Source of the DNA: Porphyromonadaceae bacterium UBA7572
GTDB taxonomy: Bacteria; Bacteroidota; Bacteroidia; Bacteroidales; Muribaculaceae
Assembly (NCBI GenBank): GCA_002476625.1
Contig: DLLC01000068.1
Span: 1 to 37,707, forward strand
Length of the DNA stretch: 37,707 nt
Reading direction: 5' to 3'
Every line of letters begins with the position of its first letter. Position 1 is the first letter of the stretch. Shown one piece after another: positions 1 through 7,902 of this stretch. The notes beneath the pieces are model-generated. The model saw nothing but the letters and a program-made list of their open reading frames with translations, had not been told where the DNA came from and did not search any database. Position numbers and translations under genes: made by a program.

Positions 1-63
1 TTGGCCTTAAATCTTGATCATCGTGTGAGAAACATTCTGTGTTTTTAGAGGAGTAGTTATCAG

Positions 64-100
64 CCAACCGCCGGCAGCGAATGTTAGTGGTTGGTTTTTT
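64..100 (+). terminator. Probable rho-independent terminator of an upstream gene
   Basis: A CCAACC arm (64-69) can pair with GGTTGG (89-94) and is followed directly by six T. The stem is only 6 bp and the loop is long, so this is a modest call. It would end a plus-strand transcript entering from the left. One open frame from base 1 stops at 46-48 and could be the tail of that gene, but 15 codons are too few to identify it. I see nothing else convincing in bases 1-173. Confidence 0.45.
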
Positions 101-173
101 CGTGCGTGTGTGGCCTTGTGGCAAGAAGGTGGTGAACCGTGAGATTGAGGAAATGCGCTCGGTATGGCGGTGG

Positions 174-971
174 CTAAGCGTTGTCGGCCAATTCTGTGTC
201 GGTGGGCGTGGCGGTTGACACCACTTGCTCGTAGAAGATGTGGTCGGTCTTCAGGCGCTCAAGTGCCTTTTTCGACGCGCCCTGGTGCGACTCCTTTTTG
301 CTGTAGCCTGTGGCGTCGGCGGCAAAAATGCCTCCAAGCAGCACGGCAGTGCGAAACACTGGGTTGTTCTCTTCATCGGCGTAGGTGTCCACGAGCTCGT
401 ATTCTATGGTTACATGGAATTTTTGGGTCCATTCAATCAGTCGGCTCTTGAAGTTTTTTTCGGTATTGACTAAGCTCTCGATGTCGATATTCTCGGCGAT
501 GATTTTCTTCTCGATGAACTTTTGTGCGCAAGCGTAGCCGCGGTCAAGGTAGATGGCACCCACAAAGGCTTCCACGGCGTTGCCGCTGATGTAGCTGTTG
601 TGCGACGAGGAGTGTGCCGAGGCTTTCACGTGCTGGTCGAGGTGAAACAGTTTGCCAATGCGGTTTAGGCTCTCTCGCTGCACTATTTTGGCGCGAGTGC
701 TCGTAAGGAACCCCTCATGCTTTTCGGGGTAGTGGTTATAGAGGTAGGCCGCCACCACGAGGTCGAGCACGGCGTCGCCGAGATATTCCAGCCGCTCGTT
801 GTTCACCCAGTTGCCGTTTTCGTCCTTCACAGGTTTTGAGCGGTGCACGAATGCCAATTTGTAGAGCTTGATGTTTTTCGGGCAGAAGCCGGTAAGGTCG
901 TGTATAAAGACATAAAGCCCCTTATCCTTAGAGGAAAGGAGCCTTATGAATGATATGATACCGTTAAACAC
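174..971 (-). CDS. rnc: Ribonuclease III
   Basis: Double-strand-specific endoribonuclease that processes rRNA precursors and structured mRNAs. The 265-residue protein has the family layout: an N-terminal nuclease domain with the signature NERLEYLGDAVLD at residues 58-70, a second conserved block GNAVEAFVGAIYLD at 130-143, and a C-terminal double-stranded RNA-binding domain at about 173-241 with the GASKKALERL helix. By alignment with the E. coli enzyme, the metal-binding residues are E59, E62, D66 and E134. The position equivalent to E. coli D114 is Asn131. It lies 5 bp downstream of fabF on the same strand, the usual acpP-fabF-rnc arrangement in Bacteroidales, so it is almost certainly co-transcribed. 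The pfkA gene I half expected after rnc is absent; the downstream 173 bases hold no minus-strand gene. Confidence 0.95.
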   Translation of the reverse strand: MFNGIISFIRLLSSKDKGLYVFIHDLTGFCPKNIKLYKLAFVHRSKPVKDENGNWVNNERLEYLGDAVLDLVVAAYLYNHYPEKHEGFLTSTRAKIVQRESLNRIGKLFHLDQHVKASAHSSSHNSYISGNAVEAFVGAIYLDRGYACAQKFIEKKIIAENIDIESLVNTEKNFKSRLIEWTQKFHVTIEYELVDTYADEENNPVFRTAVLLGGIFAADATGYSKKESHQGASKKALERLKTDHIFYEQVVSTATPTDTELADNA

Positions 972-976
972 GGGAA

Positions 977-2257
977 TTATCCTTTGTACTTCTTAACGAT
1001 AATAGTGGCGTTGTGGCCGCCGAAGCCGAAAGTGTTAGACAGAGCCACATTCACTGTGCGCTTTTGAGCCTTGCCAAAAGTGAAGTTGAGGTTGTAGTCA
1101 ATCTTTTCGTCGCGGTCATCGTCATTGTGGTTGATGGTAGGAGGAACGATGTCGTCCTGCACCGATTTGACGCAGAACAAGGCCTCCATCGCACCGGTGG
1201 CGCCGAGCATGTGGCCAGTCATCGACTTGGTGGAGCTGATGTTGAGCTCGTAGGCGTGCTTGCCAAAGAGGTCGATGATAGCCTGGGCCTCGCTGAGGTC
1301 GCCCACAGGAGTGGATGTGCCATGCACGTTGATGTAGTCCACATCGTTCACGCTGATTTCTGCATCCTCAATCGCGCGCTTCATCACCAGGCGGGCACCA
1401 AGGCCCTCTGGGTGAGTGGCGGTGATATGGTAAGCGTCGGCACTGGTTCCGCCGCCCACAACTTCTGCGTAGATCTTGGCGCCACGGGCAAGAGCATGCT
1501 CCAGTTCCTCAAAAATGAGGCACACGCCACCTTCGCCCATCACGAAACCGTCGCGTGAAGCGCTGAACGGACGTGAAGCGGTGGCGGGACTGTCGTTGCG
1601 GGTGGAAAGGGCGTGCATTGCGTTGAAGCCGCCCACGCCTACAGGGCAGATGGCTGCTTCTGCGCCACCGGTGACGATGGCCACTGCCTTACCCATGCGC
1701 ACCTGGTTGAACGCATCGATCATGCCGTTGGTGGATGAGGCGCAAGCCGAAACCACGCCATAGTTTGGGCCACGGAAACCATACTTGATGGAAATGCGGC
1801 CGGCTGCTATGTCGGCAATCATTGCGGGAATCAAGAATGGGCTGTACTTAGGACCCTGCTCTTCGTGTGTGGCGTAGTACGACACTTCCTGCTCGAATGT
1901 GTGAATGCCGCCGATGCCGGATGAGAAGATTACACCCACCTCGTTGCGGTCGGTGTCGGCTTCAAGAAGTTTCGAGTCTTCCAGTGCTTGCTTGGCCGCT
2001 GCCAGGGCATACTGGGTGTAGAGGTCGTTTTTCTTGAAGTCCCTAAGTTCCTTGCGGTCGCCTTCTGCCACATAGAGTTCGGGCTTGAAGTCCTTCACCT
2101 CACATGCGAACTGGGTCTTGAAAAGGCTTGCGTCAAAATGAGTAATAGGTCCTGCACCGCTCACACCGTTCAGGGCGTTGTTCCATGTGGTGTCCACATC
2201 GTTGCCCAGAGGAGTGATTGCTCCAAGACCTGTTACCACTACTCTTTTTAATTCCAT
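977..2257 (-). CDS. fabF: Beta-ketoacyl-[acyl-carrier-protein] synthase II
   Basis: Condensing enzyme of type II fatty acid synthesis: it joins malonyl-ACP to a growing acyl-ACP with loss of CO2. The 426-residue protein shows the complete thiolase-fold active site: nucleophile Cys172 in VVSACASSTNG, His312 in VHGTSTPVGD, and Lys344/His349 in STKSMTGHMLG. All four sit nine residues after their E. coli FabF counterparts, which confirms the start. The C-terminal SNTFGFGGHNA motif is also intact. It sits 30 bp downstream of acpP, whose product carries its substrate, and 5 bp upstream of rnc. Confidence 0.97.
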   Translation of the reverse strand: MELKRVVVTGLGAITPLGNDVDTTWNNALNGVSGAGPITHFDASLFKTQFACEVKDFKPELYVAEGDRKELRDFKKNDLYTQYALAAAKQALEDSKLLEADTDRNEVGVIFSSGIGGIHTFEQEVSYYATHEEQGPKYSPFLIPAMIADIAAGRISIKYGFRGPNYGVVSACASSTNGMIDAFNQVRMGKAVAIVTGGAEAAICPVGVGGFNAMHALSTRNDSPATASRPFSASRDGFVMGEGGVCLIFEELEHALARGAKIYAEVVGGGTSADAYHITATHPEGLGARLVMKRAIEDAEISVNDVDYINVHGTSTPVGDLSEAQAIIDLFGKHAYELNISSTKSMTGHMLGATGAMEALFCVKSVQDDIVPPTINHNDDDRDEKIDYNLNFTFGKAQKRTVNVALSNTFGFGGHNATIIVKKYKG

Positions 2258-2287
2258 AATGAAATATTATGTAGCGGAAAGAATAGA

Positions 2288-2524
2288 TTATGCTTTAGCT
2301 TCTTCGATGAACTTGATAGCGTCACCTACAGTTTGGATGCCTTCAGACTTTTCATCTGGAATAGAGATACCGAATTCCTTTTCGAATTCCATGATGAGCT
2401 CTACAGTGTCGAGAGAGTCAGCACCGAGGTCCTGTTGGAAAGTTGCTTCTGGGGTTACTTCTGCTTCGCTAACGCCTAATTTGTCAACGATAATTGCTTT
2501 TACTCTTTCAGAAATTTCAGACAT
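2288..2524 (-). CDS. acpP: Acyl carrier protein
   Basis: Small acidic carrier (78 residues) that holds acyl intermediates on a 4'-phosphopantetheine arm during fatty acid synthesis. The attachment site is Ser37 in the GADSLDTVEL motif at the start of helix 2. Length and the four-helix pattern are standard. It is the first gene of the acpP-fabF-rnc operon. No Shine-Dalgarno sequence is visible before the ATG, only an AT-rich leader, as is common in Bacteroidetes. Confidence 0.97.
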   Translation of the reverse strand: MSEISERVKAIIVDKLGVSEAEVTPEATFQQDLGADSLDTVELIMEFEKEFGISIPDEKSEGIQTVGDAIKFIEEAKA

Positions 2525-2585
2525 AATGTTTAAATTTAAGAATGTTATTACTATTTATTTTTTGTTGTTTTCAAACAAATCTGTG

Positions 2586-2593
2586 CAAAGTAA
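2586..2593 (-). promoter_or_regulatory. Candidate -7 box of the acpP-fabF-rnc operon
   Basis: On the minus strand this reads TTACTTTG, one base off the Bacteroidetes TAnnTTTG consensus, about 60 nt upstream of the acpP ATG. No clear -33 TTG at the right distance was found, so the call is weak. The rest of 2525-2773 is AT-rich with no other recognisable element. Confidence 0.35.
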
Positions 2594-2773
2594 GTAATTA
2601 TTATCCGAATATTAAAGAAAAAATTCCATAAATTGTCCCTCGTTGCACTTTTTTAGGGATAATGCGCAGTGATTATGGATATTTTTTCAAAATTTAACAC
2701 TTGTTATATTCGGAATGCTCTTTTTCTCTAATTTAGTGGTCAATTACAATGCTTCCACTGCATAGGGCGAGTG

Positions 2774-4318
2774 CTATTTCTTCGCTTTTTTTGCGCCCAG
2801 GCGTGAGTCTGCCGGCAGTGGCTGCACCTCGGCTTTGTTCATGTAGTAGTTGATGCGCACGATGCCGTCTTTGTAGCCGAGAGCCACGGCAGTGCCGTTT
2901 TCGCTCTCAAACACGTTCTGTCCCACACTCACGAATCCGTTCTTGCCCATATTGGAAGCCATGAAGGCCACGAGGTCGTCTTCGGTGCCGTCGGCATATT
3001 GCATCACGGGGAAGTCGAAGCCCACTAGACGCACGGGTGTGTTCACGTTGAAGTTGATTTGTCCGTTGGCGTCTTTCGATGCGATGGGGCCGGCGAATGA
3101 TATGAGTGTGGTGCCCACGGCCAGAGCGTCCTGGCCCACGTAGGCATCGGGGTTCGATGTGTCGATGGCCTGGAGCATGTTGCCCACTGTGGTGCCTTTG
3201 GCCACTGGCGAGAAGCCTTGCTCGTTGAACATGCTCATCAGGTTGGAGCCAGTGATGGCCAGGTCGATGAATCCGCGCGATGCGATGGCGCTGGGTGTGC
3301 CGTTGGCATGGGCTATCTTTGCGCTGCCCACAGGCTTGCCGTTCTCGTCGGCGAGGAAGTAGATGCCTTTCTTCTCGCTGATGAGGTAGCGGTCGGCGCA
3401 CACATCGATGATGTCGGCATATTTGATAGGCACAATCACCTTGCCGTTGGCATCCACCACGCCCAATTTGTCGCCCTTGGTCACCACCACGGTTCCTTTG
3501 CCAGTGGCTGAGTGCTGGTCGTAGCCTCCTTTCTTGATAGAGTCTGACACCTCAAATGGGTTGGGCACGTCTTTGCCTTCGGGGTTGAGGCAAATCACCG
3601 TGTCGCGTTTGCTCATGTTCACCACCGGAATCACACCCTTGTTGAAGTTTGGGGTGAGCGGATGATACATGGTGGAGTTGGTCTTGAAGGTCTCTGCGCC
3701 AGTCTTGTCGAGGAAGCAGATGTCCACTATCGAGTCGTTGGCGCGCTGCCTCATGGCCACGGCGTGGTCTTCATACATGAATGGGTTGGCTTGGTCGTAT
3801 TGTGGTGCAATCACGGTTTTGCCCTCGGTGTCGATATAGCCGTACTTGGCGTTGACGAAGCGTGCCACAGCAAGGCCGCGGTTGAACATGGAGCATTCGG
3901 CCACGCTGTCGGACAGCTCCTTCACCACCTCGCACTTCTCGTTGATGATGCAGATGGGCTTGCCTTTGAGGCTTGCGAGCGCGAGCCCCTCGGCGCTGAA
4001 TTCGGTGGCGCTGCCAAAGTGCTCCTTGTTCACGGGCTTCTTTGGGTCGGCCACATTATAGTAGTCGTAGGTGCCTTCGTCGTTCATCACGAAGTACATG
4101 TCGCCCACCACAGCAGATGGCATGGTCTTGTAGGTGTCCTTTGCCACCACTTCGCCCGACTCAAGGCTGAGTATGCTCCACATTTTCGATCCCTCGAGCT
4201 GCACGGGCAGATATTTCATAGGCAGGGGGTAGGCCTCGTTCGGCTTGTTGCCACCGCTGCAAGCCACCATTATCAAAAGCAAGGCTGTGGCAAAAGCCGA
4301 TTTCAGTAAATTGTTCAT
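2774..4318 (-). CDS. WG-repeat lipoprotein of unknown function
   Basis: A 514-residue predicted lipoprotein: a hydrophobic signal peptide ends in the lipobox MVAC, with lipidated Cys20 followed by SGG. The body contains repeats of the WG/beta-repeat type, such as KYGYIDTEGKTVIAPQYD and KLGVVDANGKVIVPIKY, in which a short beta hairpin ends in G-x-x-(V/I)-I-(A/V)-P. Such repeats form beta-propeller or solenoid surfaces, and their partners are usually unknown. No catalytic motif is visible. It is transcribed alone: 250 bp separate it from acpP and about 210 bp from the DUF2130 gene. Location in the periplasm or on the cell surface is inferred from the lipobox. Confidence 0.75.
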   Translation of the reverse strand: MNNLLKSAFATALLLIMVACSGGNKPNEAYPLPMKYLPVQLEGSKMWSILSLESGEVVAKDTYKTMPSAVVGDMYFVMNDEGTYDYYNVADPKKPVNKEHFGSATEFSAEGLALASLKGKPICIINEKCEVVKELSDSVAECSMFNRGLAVARFVNAKYGYIDTEGKTVIAPQYDQANPFMYEDHAVAMRQRANDSIVDICFLDKTGAETFKTNSTMYHPLTPNFNKGVIPVVNMSKRDTVICLNPEGKDVPNPFEVSDSIKKGGYDQHSATGKGTVVVTKGDKLGVVDANGKVIVPIKYADIIDVCADRYLISEKKGIYFLADENGKPVGSAKIAHANGTPSAIASRGFIDLAITGSNLMSMFNEQGFSPVAKGTTVGNMLQAIDTSNPDAYVGQDALAVGTTLISFAGPIASKDANGQINFNVNTPVRLVGFDFPVMQYADGTEDDLVAFMASNMGKNGFVSVGQNVFESENGTAVALGYKDGIVRINYYMNKAEVQPLPADSRLGAKKAKK

Positions 4319-4416
4319 AATAGAGAGAATTATGTTCGATGTCTGTAATTAGTTTTCAGAGCAGTGTGGCGGCGGCTGTCACATACGGCACGCCGGCAGT
4401 CACGCATTGCAGAATG

Positions 4417-4424
4417 CAAATCTA
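4417..4424 (-). promoter_or_regulatory. Candidate -7 box for the WG-repeat lipoprotein
   Basis: Minus-strand TAGATTTG matches TAnnTTTG about 100 nt upstream of the ATG at 4318. No good -33 element was found. The remaining sequence of 4319-4527 shows no hairpin or ORF that I can support. Confidence 0.35.
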
Positions 4425-4527
4425 CAATTTTTTTTTCATATACCACCACTTTTCCGTCGTTTATCCTCAAACCCGGCCCACTCTGGAAAAGCGAATAAGA
4501 GCTGCGGGATTTGGCTTGTGGGGGGCG

Positions 4528-5931
4528 TTATTCTGCTTGAGGTGTGGAGCCGGAGTGCTTTGCCTCGTCGAATTTTGCCTTCATTGTGGGGTTGTTGTAT
4601 GTGAGGCGGCGTATGGTGAGGCTTTCGGTGTCTTGCTGGGCGAGCCGCAGGTTCTTTTCCGAGCCGGTGAGCGCCTCCCTCACCTTTTTGAGCTTGGCTA
4701 TGGTGTCGTCGATTTGCTTGATGGCGTCGTCGAATTTTTTTGACGCCAGCTCGTAGTGTCGGCCAAACTTGCTTTTGAAGTCCACCATCTTCGCCTCAAA
4801 GTTGGTCACGTCCACCTCTTTGTTCCGTGCTATGATGAGTTCCTTCTTGTATTTCAAGCTCTTTTTTGAAGCCTGCACGAGCAGGTTGATGAACGGCACG
4901 AAGAACTGCGGGCGAATCACATACATTTTGGGGTAGAGGTGGCTCTTGTTCACGATGCCGCAGTTGTAGAGGTCGTTGTCGGCCTCCAGTAGGCTCACGA
5001 GCACGGCAAATTCGCACCCTTTTTTGTCGCGGTCCTCGTTGAGCTTGCGCAGGAAGTCGTCGTTTTTGTGCTTTGTGGCGGTGGTGTCCATCTCGTTTTT
5101 CATTTCAAACATGATGGAGATGTATTCAGTGCCGTCGTCGTCGGAGTCGCGGAATATGAAGTCGCCTTTCGAGCCACCGCTGGCGTCGTTGTCCTTGTCG
5201 AAGTAGGCGTTGGGCATCATGGGGCGGATATATTGCTCAAACTGTATGCTGCAGTGCTGCTCCAGGGTTTCGCCCACCATTTTTGTGGACATCTTGGTCT
5301 TGAGGTCTTTATAGTAGTCGATTTGCTCCTGCTTCATACGCATATCTTCCTCGTGTCGCTTCAGGAGGGCGTCTTCGTGGATTTTCGCCTCGCGCTTCTC
5401 CAGCTCGGCATTGGCGCGCAGCTTCGCTATCTCGTTGTCTTTTTCCTGTGCGCTCTGCTGAGCCTTGGTTCGCTCTTCCATCAATGCCAGCTGGAGCTTG
5501 TCGGAGCTTTGCGCTATGGTGGCGTTGAGCTCGGCTATGGCCTGGTCCTTTTTGCCTAAGGCGATGGTCATCTCGGCGTTTTTCTTCTCCTCGATGTTTT
5601 GCAGCTGTAGTTTCAACTGTTCTATTTCGGCTTCCATCTTGCTTTTGAGGCGTGTCATCTCGCCCTCTTTTTCTGCCTTTAGCCGCTCAATCTCGGCTTC
5701 TTTTGCGCCCAGTTCACTGTCTTTTTTCGACAGTTTGCTCTGCGTTGCCTGCTCGTATTTAGCCTTGGCGAGCTGCTGCTCGGCCAGTGCGCGCTTGTGC
5801 ATTTCGGCGAGCCGGTTTTGGAGCTCTTGCTCAAACTCGGCATTTTTCACCTGCGACACGATGGAGGCGTAGTCGGCCTCGTCAACCTTGAACACATTCC
5901 CGCATTTCGGGCATTTGATTTCTTTAGCCAT
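4528..5931 (-). CDS. DUF2130 coiled-coil protein with zinc ribbon and nuclease-like domain
   Basis: A 467-residue protein. It opens with MAKEIKCPKCGNVF, a two-Cys knuckle (C7, C10) typical of the DUF2130 family. A long charged coiled coil follows (about 23-215). The C-terminal domain carries KGDFIF (D257) and FEMKNE (E276, K278), spaced like a PD-(D/E)XK nuclease core. That nuclease reading is inference; the family has no firm function. I chose M at 5931 because family members usually begin at this MA-x-EIKCP sequence. An in-frame ATG at 5982 would add 17 residues and overlap the ZIP gene stop by 4 bp (ATGA), so translational coupling from there remains possible. It is the last gene of a three-gene operon. 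Confidence 0.8.
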   Translation of the reverse strand: MAKEIKCPKCGNVFKVDEADYASIVSQVKNAEFEQELQNRLAEMHKRALAEQQLAKAKYEQATQSKLSKKDSELGAKEAEIERLKAEKEGEMTRLKSKMEAEIEQLKLQLQNIEEKKNAEMTIALGKKDQAIAELNATIAQSSDKLQLALMEERTKAQQSAQEKDNEIAKLRANAELEKREAKIHEDALLKRHEEDMRMKQEQIDYYKDLKTKMSTKMVGETLEQHCSIQFEQYIRPMMPNAYFDKDNDASGGSKGDFIFRDSDDDGTEYISIMFEMKNEMDTTATKHKNDDFLRKLNEDRDKKGCEFAVLVSLLEADNDLYNCGIVNKSHLYPKMYVIRPQFFVPFINLLVQASKKSLKYKKELIIARNKEVDVTNFEAKMVDFKSKFGRHYELASKKFDDAIKQIDDTIAKLKKVREALTGSEKNLRLAQQDTESLTIRRLTYNNPTMKAKFDEAKHSGSTPQAE

Positions 5932-5978
5932 ATCTTGTTTTGTAACTTTTTTATCAAAAGTGAAATATCTGTGGTAAA

Positions 5979-6737
5979 TCACATCACTCGCTCCAGCACG
6001 AGCATGGTGAGGAAGCCAAGTATGAGCGCATAGGTGGCCTGCTTTTCATAGCCATGGACGTGGGTTTCGGGAATCATCTCGTCGCTCACTACATATAGCA
6101 TGGCGCCACCAGCGAAAGCCAGCATCACGGGCAGCATCATCTGCGAGATGCCGCCGGCAAAGAAGCCAATGAGCACACCGACTATCTCGAGCATACCGAT
6201 GGCAAGCGATATGAGGAAGGTGCGCATGCGGCTCACGCCAGCCATGAGCAGAGGCGAGATTACCACCATGCCTTCCGGCACATTCTGCAAGGCGATGCCC
6301 ACGGTCACCGTCCAGGCGTTGCCTATGCTCTCGCCATTGAAACTCACGCCTGCCGCCATGCCTTCTGGCAGTTTGTGTATGGCAATAGCCATCACAAAGA
6401 GCAGAATGTGGTTGAGCGAGGCGTTGTGGGCGTGCTGCTCCTGGTCAAGCCCGGTGATGTGGTGGAGGTGTGGCGTGACAAAGTCGAGCACGTTGAGGAA
6501 AAGCGCACCCACCATTCCGCCAGCCACAACCCATGCCATGCTCCAGCCGCTGCCTGCCATGTCGGCCGCTGGCAGCAGCAGCCCTAAGATGGAGGCCGCC
6601 ATCATCACTCCGGCGCAATAGCCGAGCACCGCGTCGTTCCACTTGTGCGGAAGCTGCTTGAAGGCGAACCCCACCAGTGAGCCTATCATGGTGGCGCCGC
6701 ATAACCCTAATGCGCTGTATATTACATTCTCAAGCAT
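5979..6737 (-). CDS. ZIP-family divalent metal transporter (GufA/ZupT-like)
   Basis: A 252-residue inner-membrane protein with about eight hydrophobic segments. The two ZIP signature helices are present: AIAIHKLPEGMAAGV (H121, E125) and GIALQNVPEGMVV (Q151, N152, E155), which in this family form the binuclear metal site. A His-rich loop (PHLHHITG and QEQHAHN, about 89-106) precedes them and probably binds metal. Zinc uptake is the usual role, but iron or manganese cannot be excluded. It lies 12 bp after the FKBP gene, and its stop is close to or overlaps the DUF2130 start. Confidence 0.88.
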   Translation of the reverse strand: MLENVIYSALGLCGATMIGSLVGFAFKQLPHKWNDAVLGYCAGVMMAASILGLLLPAADMAGSGWSMAWVVAGGMVGALFLNVLDFVTPHLHHITGLDQEQHAHNASLNHILLFVMAIAIHKLPEGMAAGVSFNGESIGNAWTVTVGIALQNVPEGMVVISPLLMAGVSRMRTFLISLAIGMLEIVGVLIGFFAGGISQMMLPVMLAFAGGAMLYVVSDEMIPETHVHGYEKQATYALILGFLTMLVLERVM

Positions 6738-6749
6738 AACTTCCGTGCG

Positions 6750-7148
6750 TTATCCTATCCCGATTAGCTCTATTTGAAAAATCAGCGTGGAGAATGCGGG
6801 GATACCGGGTTGGGCATATTTGCCGTAGGCCATGTCGGCGGGAATGTAGAGTTCCCATTTGTCGCCCACATGCATTCGCTGCAGCGCTATAATCCACCCT
6901 TCAATCAGCTCACGCATGCGCATGGCCAGCGGAGCGCCTCCATAGCTGCTGTCGAATTCCTTGCCGTCGATGGTGCGCCCTGTGTAGTGCGCCACTATCA
7001 CGTTGCTGAGGTTAGGCACTTTTCCATTAGGGTCGCCACTGGCCAGCACTTTGTAGAATATGCCTTTTGGAAGGGGGCGAACGCCATCTTCTTTGGCCTT
7101 TGCCTCAAGCCATTGATCGTTTTTCTGCTTGTATGCCTGCTTGTTCAT
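6750..7148 (-). CDS. FKBP-type peptidyl-prolyl cis-trans isomerase
   Basis: A 132-residue single-domain FKBP that catalyses proline isomerisation in protein folding. The core VIVAHYTGRTIDGKEFDSSY (about 50-69) and the segment with YIPADMAYGKYAQPGIPAF followed by LIFQIELI match the FKBP fold, including the G-I-P-x-x-x-L/F-I end motif. No signal peptide or lipobox is present, so it appears cytoplasmic, unlike many Bacteroidetes FKBPs. It heads the operon with the ZIP transporter and the DUF2130 gene. Confidence 0.9.
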   Translation of the reverse strand: MNKQAYKQKNDQWLEAKAKEDGVRPLPKGIFYKVLASGDPNGKVPNLSNVIVAHYTGRTIDGKEFDSSYGGAPLAMRMRELIEGWIIALQRMHVGDKWELYIPADMAYGKYAQPGIPAFSTLIFQIELIGIG

Positions 7149-7170
7149 AAATTCTGGTGTCTATTTTCCA

Positions 7171-7178
7171 CAAAGTTA
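7171..7178 (-). promoter_or_regulatory. Candidate -7 box of the FKBP-ZIP-DUF2130 operon
   Basis: Minus-strand TAACTTTG is a perfect TAnnTTTG, 22 nt before the ATG at 7148. No matching -33 box was found. It lies 24 bp from an identical box on the opposite strand. Confidence 0.5.
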
Positions 7179-7202
7179 CGCATTTTGTAGGGAGAATTGT
7201 AT

Positions 7203-7210
7203 TAACTTTG
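7203..7210 (+). promoter_or_regulatory. Candidate -7 box for the TerB-like gene
   Basis: Plus-strand TAACTTTG is a perfect TAnnTTTG, 56 nt before the ATG at 7267. A TTTG at 7184-7187 is the nearest upstream element, but the 15-nt spacing is short. Confidence 0.45.
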
Positions 7211-7266
7211 CCAGAAAAGTGATTCGTATCTCTGTGCTGTACATGAAAAAGTGAAAAGGAAAAGCA

Positions 7267-7740
7267 ATGAGCGGATTTAAGGACTTTGTCAATGATATTG
7301 AGCGCCCGTCAAGTTTGCTGACGGGGGAGCGGAAAAGCTTTTTGCTGTCGCTGATGGCTCTGTCGGCTTACGTTGCGCAAGCCGACTCCCGCAATGTGGC
7401 GCAAAAGTGCGCCTATGTGGAGCGCTTCATCACCTCTTGTTATCAGGAAGACAAGGCTCAGATGTGCCGCTCGTGGCTCGTGAGAATCATCAATGAACGG
7501 GTGAAATACAGCTCTTTCCAGTGGACAGAGAAAATTGCTGAGAGCGCCGACTACATGACTCACTGCACTTTGCCCTACGATCGCCTTAAAGTGGTGAGCT
7601 TTCTGGTTTATGTGGCGAAGTCCGACGCTGTGGTCACGCTCCACGAGGTGAATGCGGTGCGGAATGTGGCTTCGTGGCTTGGCATAGTTCAGCTGGCGAT
7701 GCCTGAAATTGAGCGCTTCAGCCGCGAGGTGGCGCAATAG
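7267..7740 (+). CDS. TerB/DjlA-N-like small helical protein
   Basis: A 157-residue protein, all-helical by composition, with no signal peptide or membrane segment. Two repeats are similar: LSAYVAQADSRNVAQKCAYVERF near the N terminus and VSFLVYVAKSDAVVTLHEVNAVRNVASWL near the C terminus. The pattern of hydrophobic helix, A/K-x-D, then a helix with E-x-x-x-V matches the TerB/DjlA N-terminal domain, which in other proteins binds metal ions and may sense membrane or stress signals. No DnaJ domain is attached, so a chaperone role is not supported. It is monocistronic and divergent from the FKBP operon. Confidence 0.6.
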   Translation: MSGFKDFVNDIERPSSLLTGERKSFLLSLMALSAYVAQADSRNVAQKCAYVERFITSCYQEDKAQMCRSWLVRIINERVKYSSFQWTEKIAESADYMTHCTLPYDRLKVVSFLVYVAKSDAVVTLHEVNAVRNVASWLGIVQLAMPEIERFSREVAQ

Positions 7741-7819
7741 CCACCCGTATAATCAACCACAGGTAGAACTGTAGCGTGTGAGGGTGAGCATTGTTGAGCC
7801 TTCGCTAAAGCGCACAATG

Positions 7820-7854
7820 ATAAAATAAACGCCAGAGCTTATCGCCCTGGCGTT
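7820..7854 (-). terminator. Terminator of the SusCD operon
   Basis: A perfect 8-bp stem (AACGCCAG 7828-7835 with CTGGCGTT 7847-7854). On the minus strand the stem is followed by TTTATTTTAT, about 50 nt past the SusD stop. The plus strand downstream is less U-rich, so it serves mainly the minus transcript, though it may also end the TerB-like gene. Confidence 0.65.
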
Positions 7855-7902
7855 CACTTTATAATACCAGAAAGGAATAATTTCTATTCCATCAAGAAGC
7901 CA

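Noticed and set aside
1..48. Partial plus-strand open frame at the left edge
   Set aside because: Only 15 codons, no motif. It may be the end of a gene, but this cannot be supported; it is mentioned only under the terminator.
3662..4309. 215-codon plus-strand open frame opposite the WG-repeat lipoprotein
   Set aside because: His- and Val-rich with no motif. The minus-strand frame has a proper lipobox and repeats.
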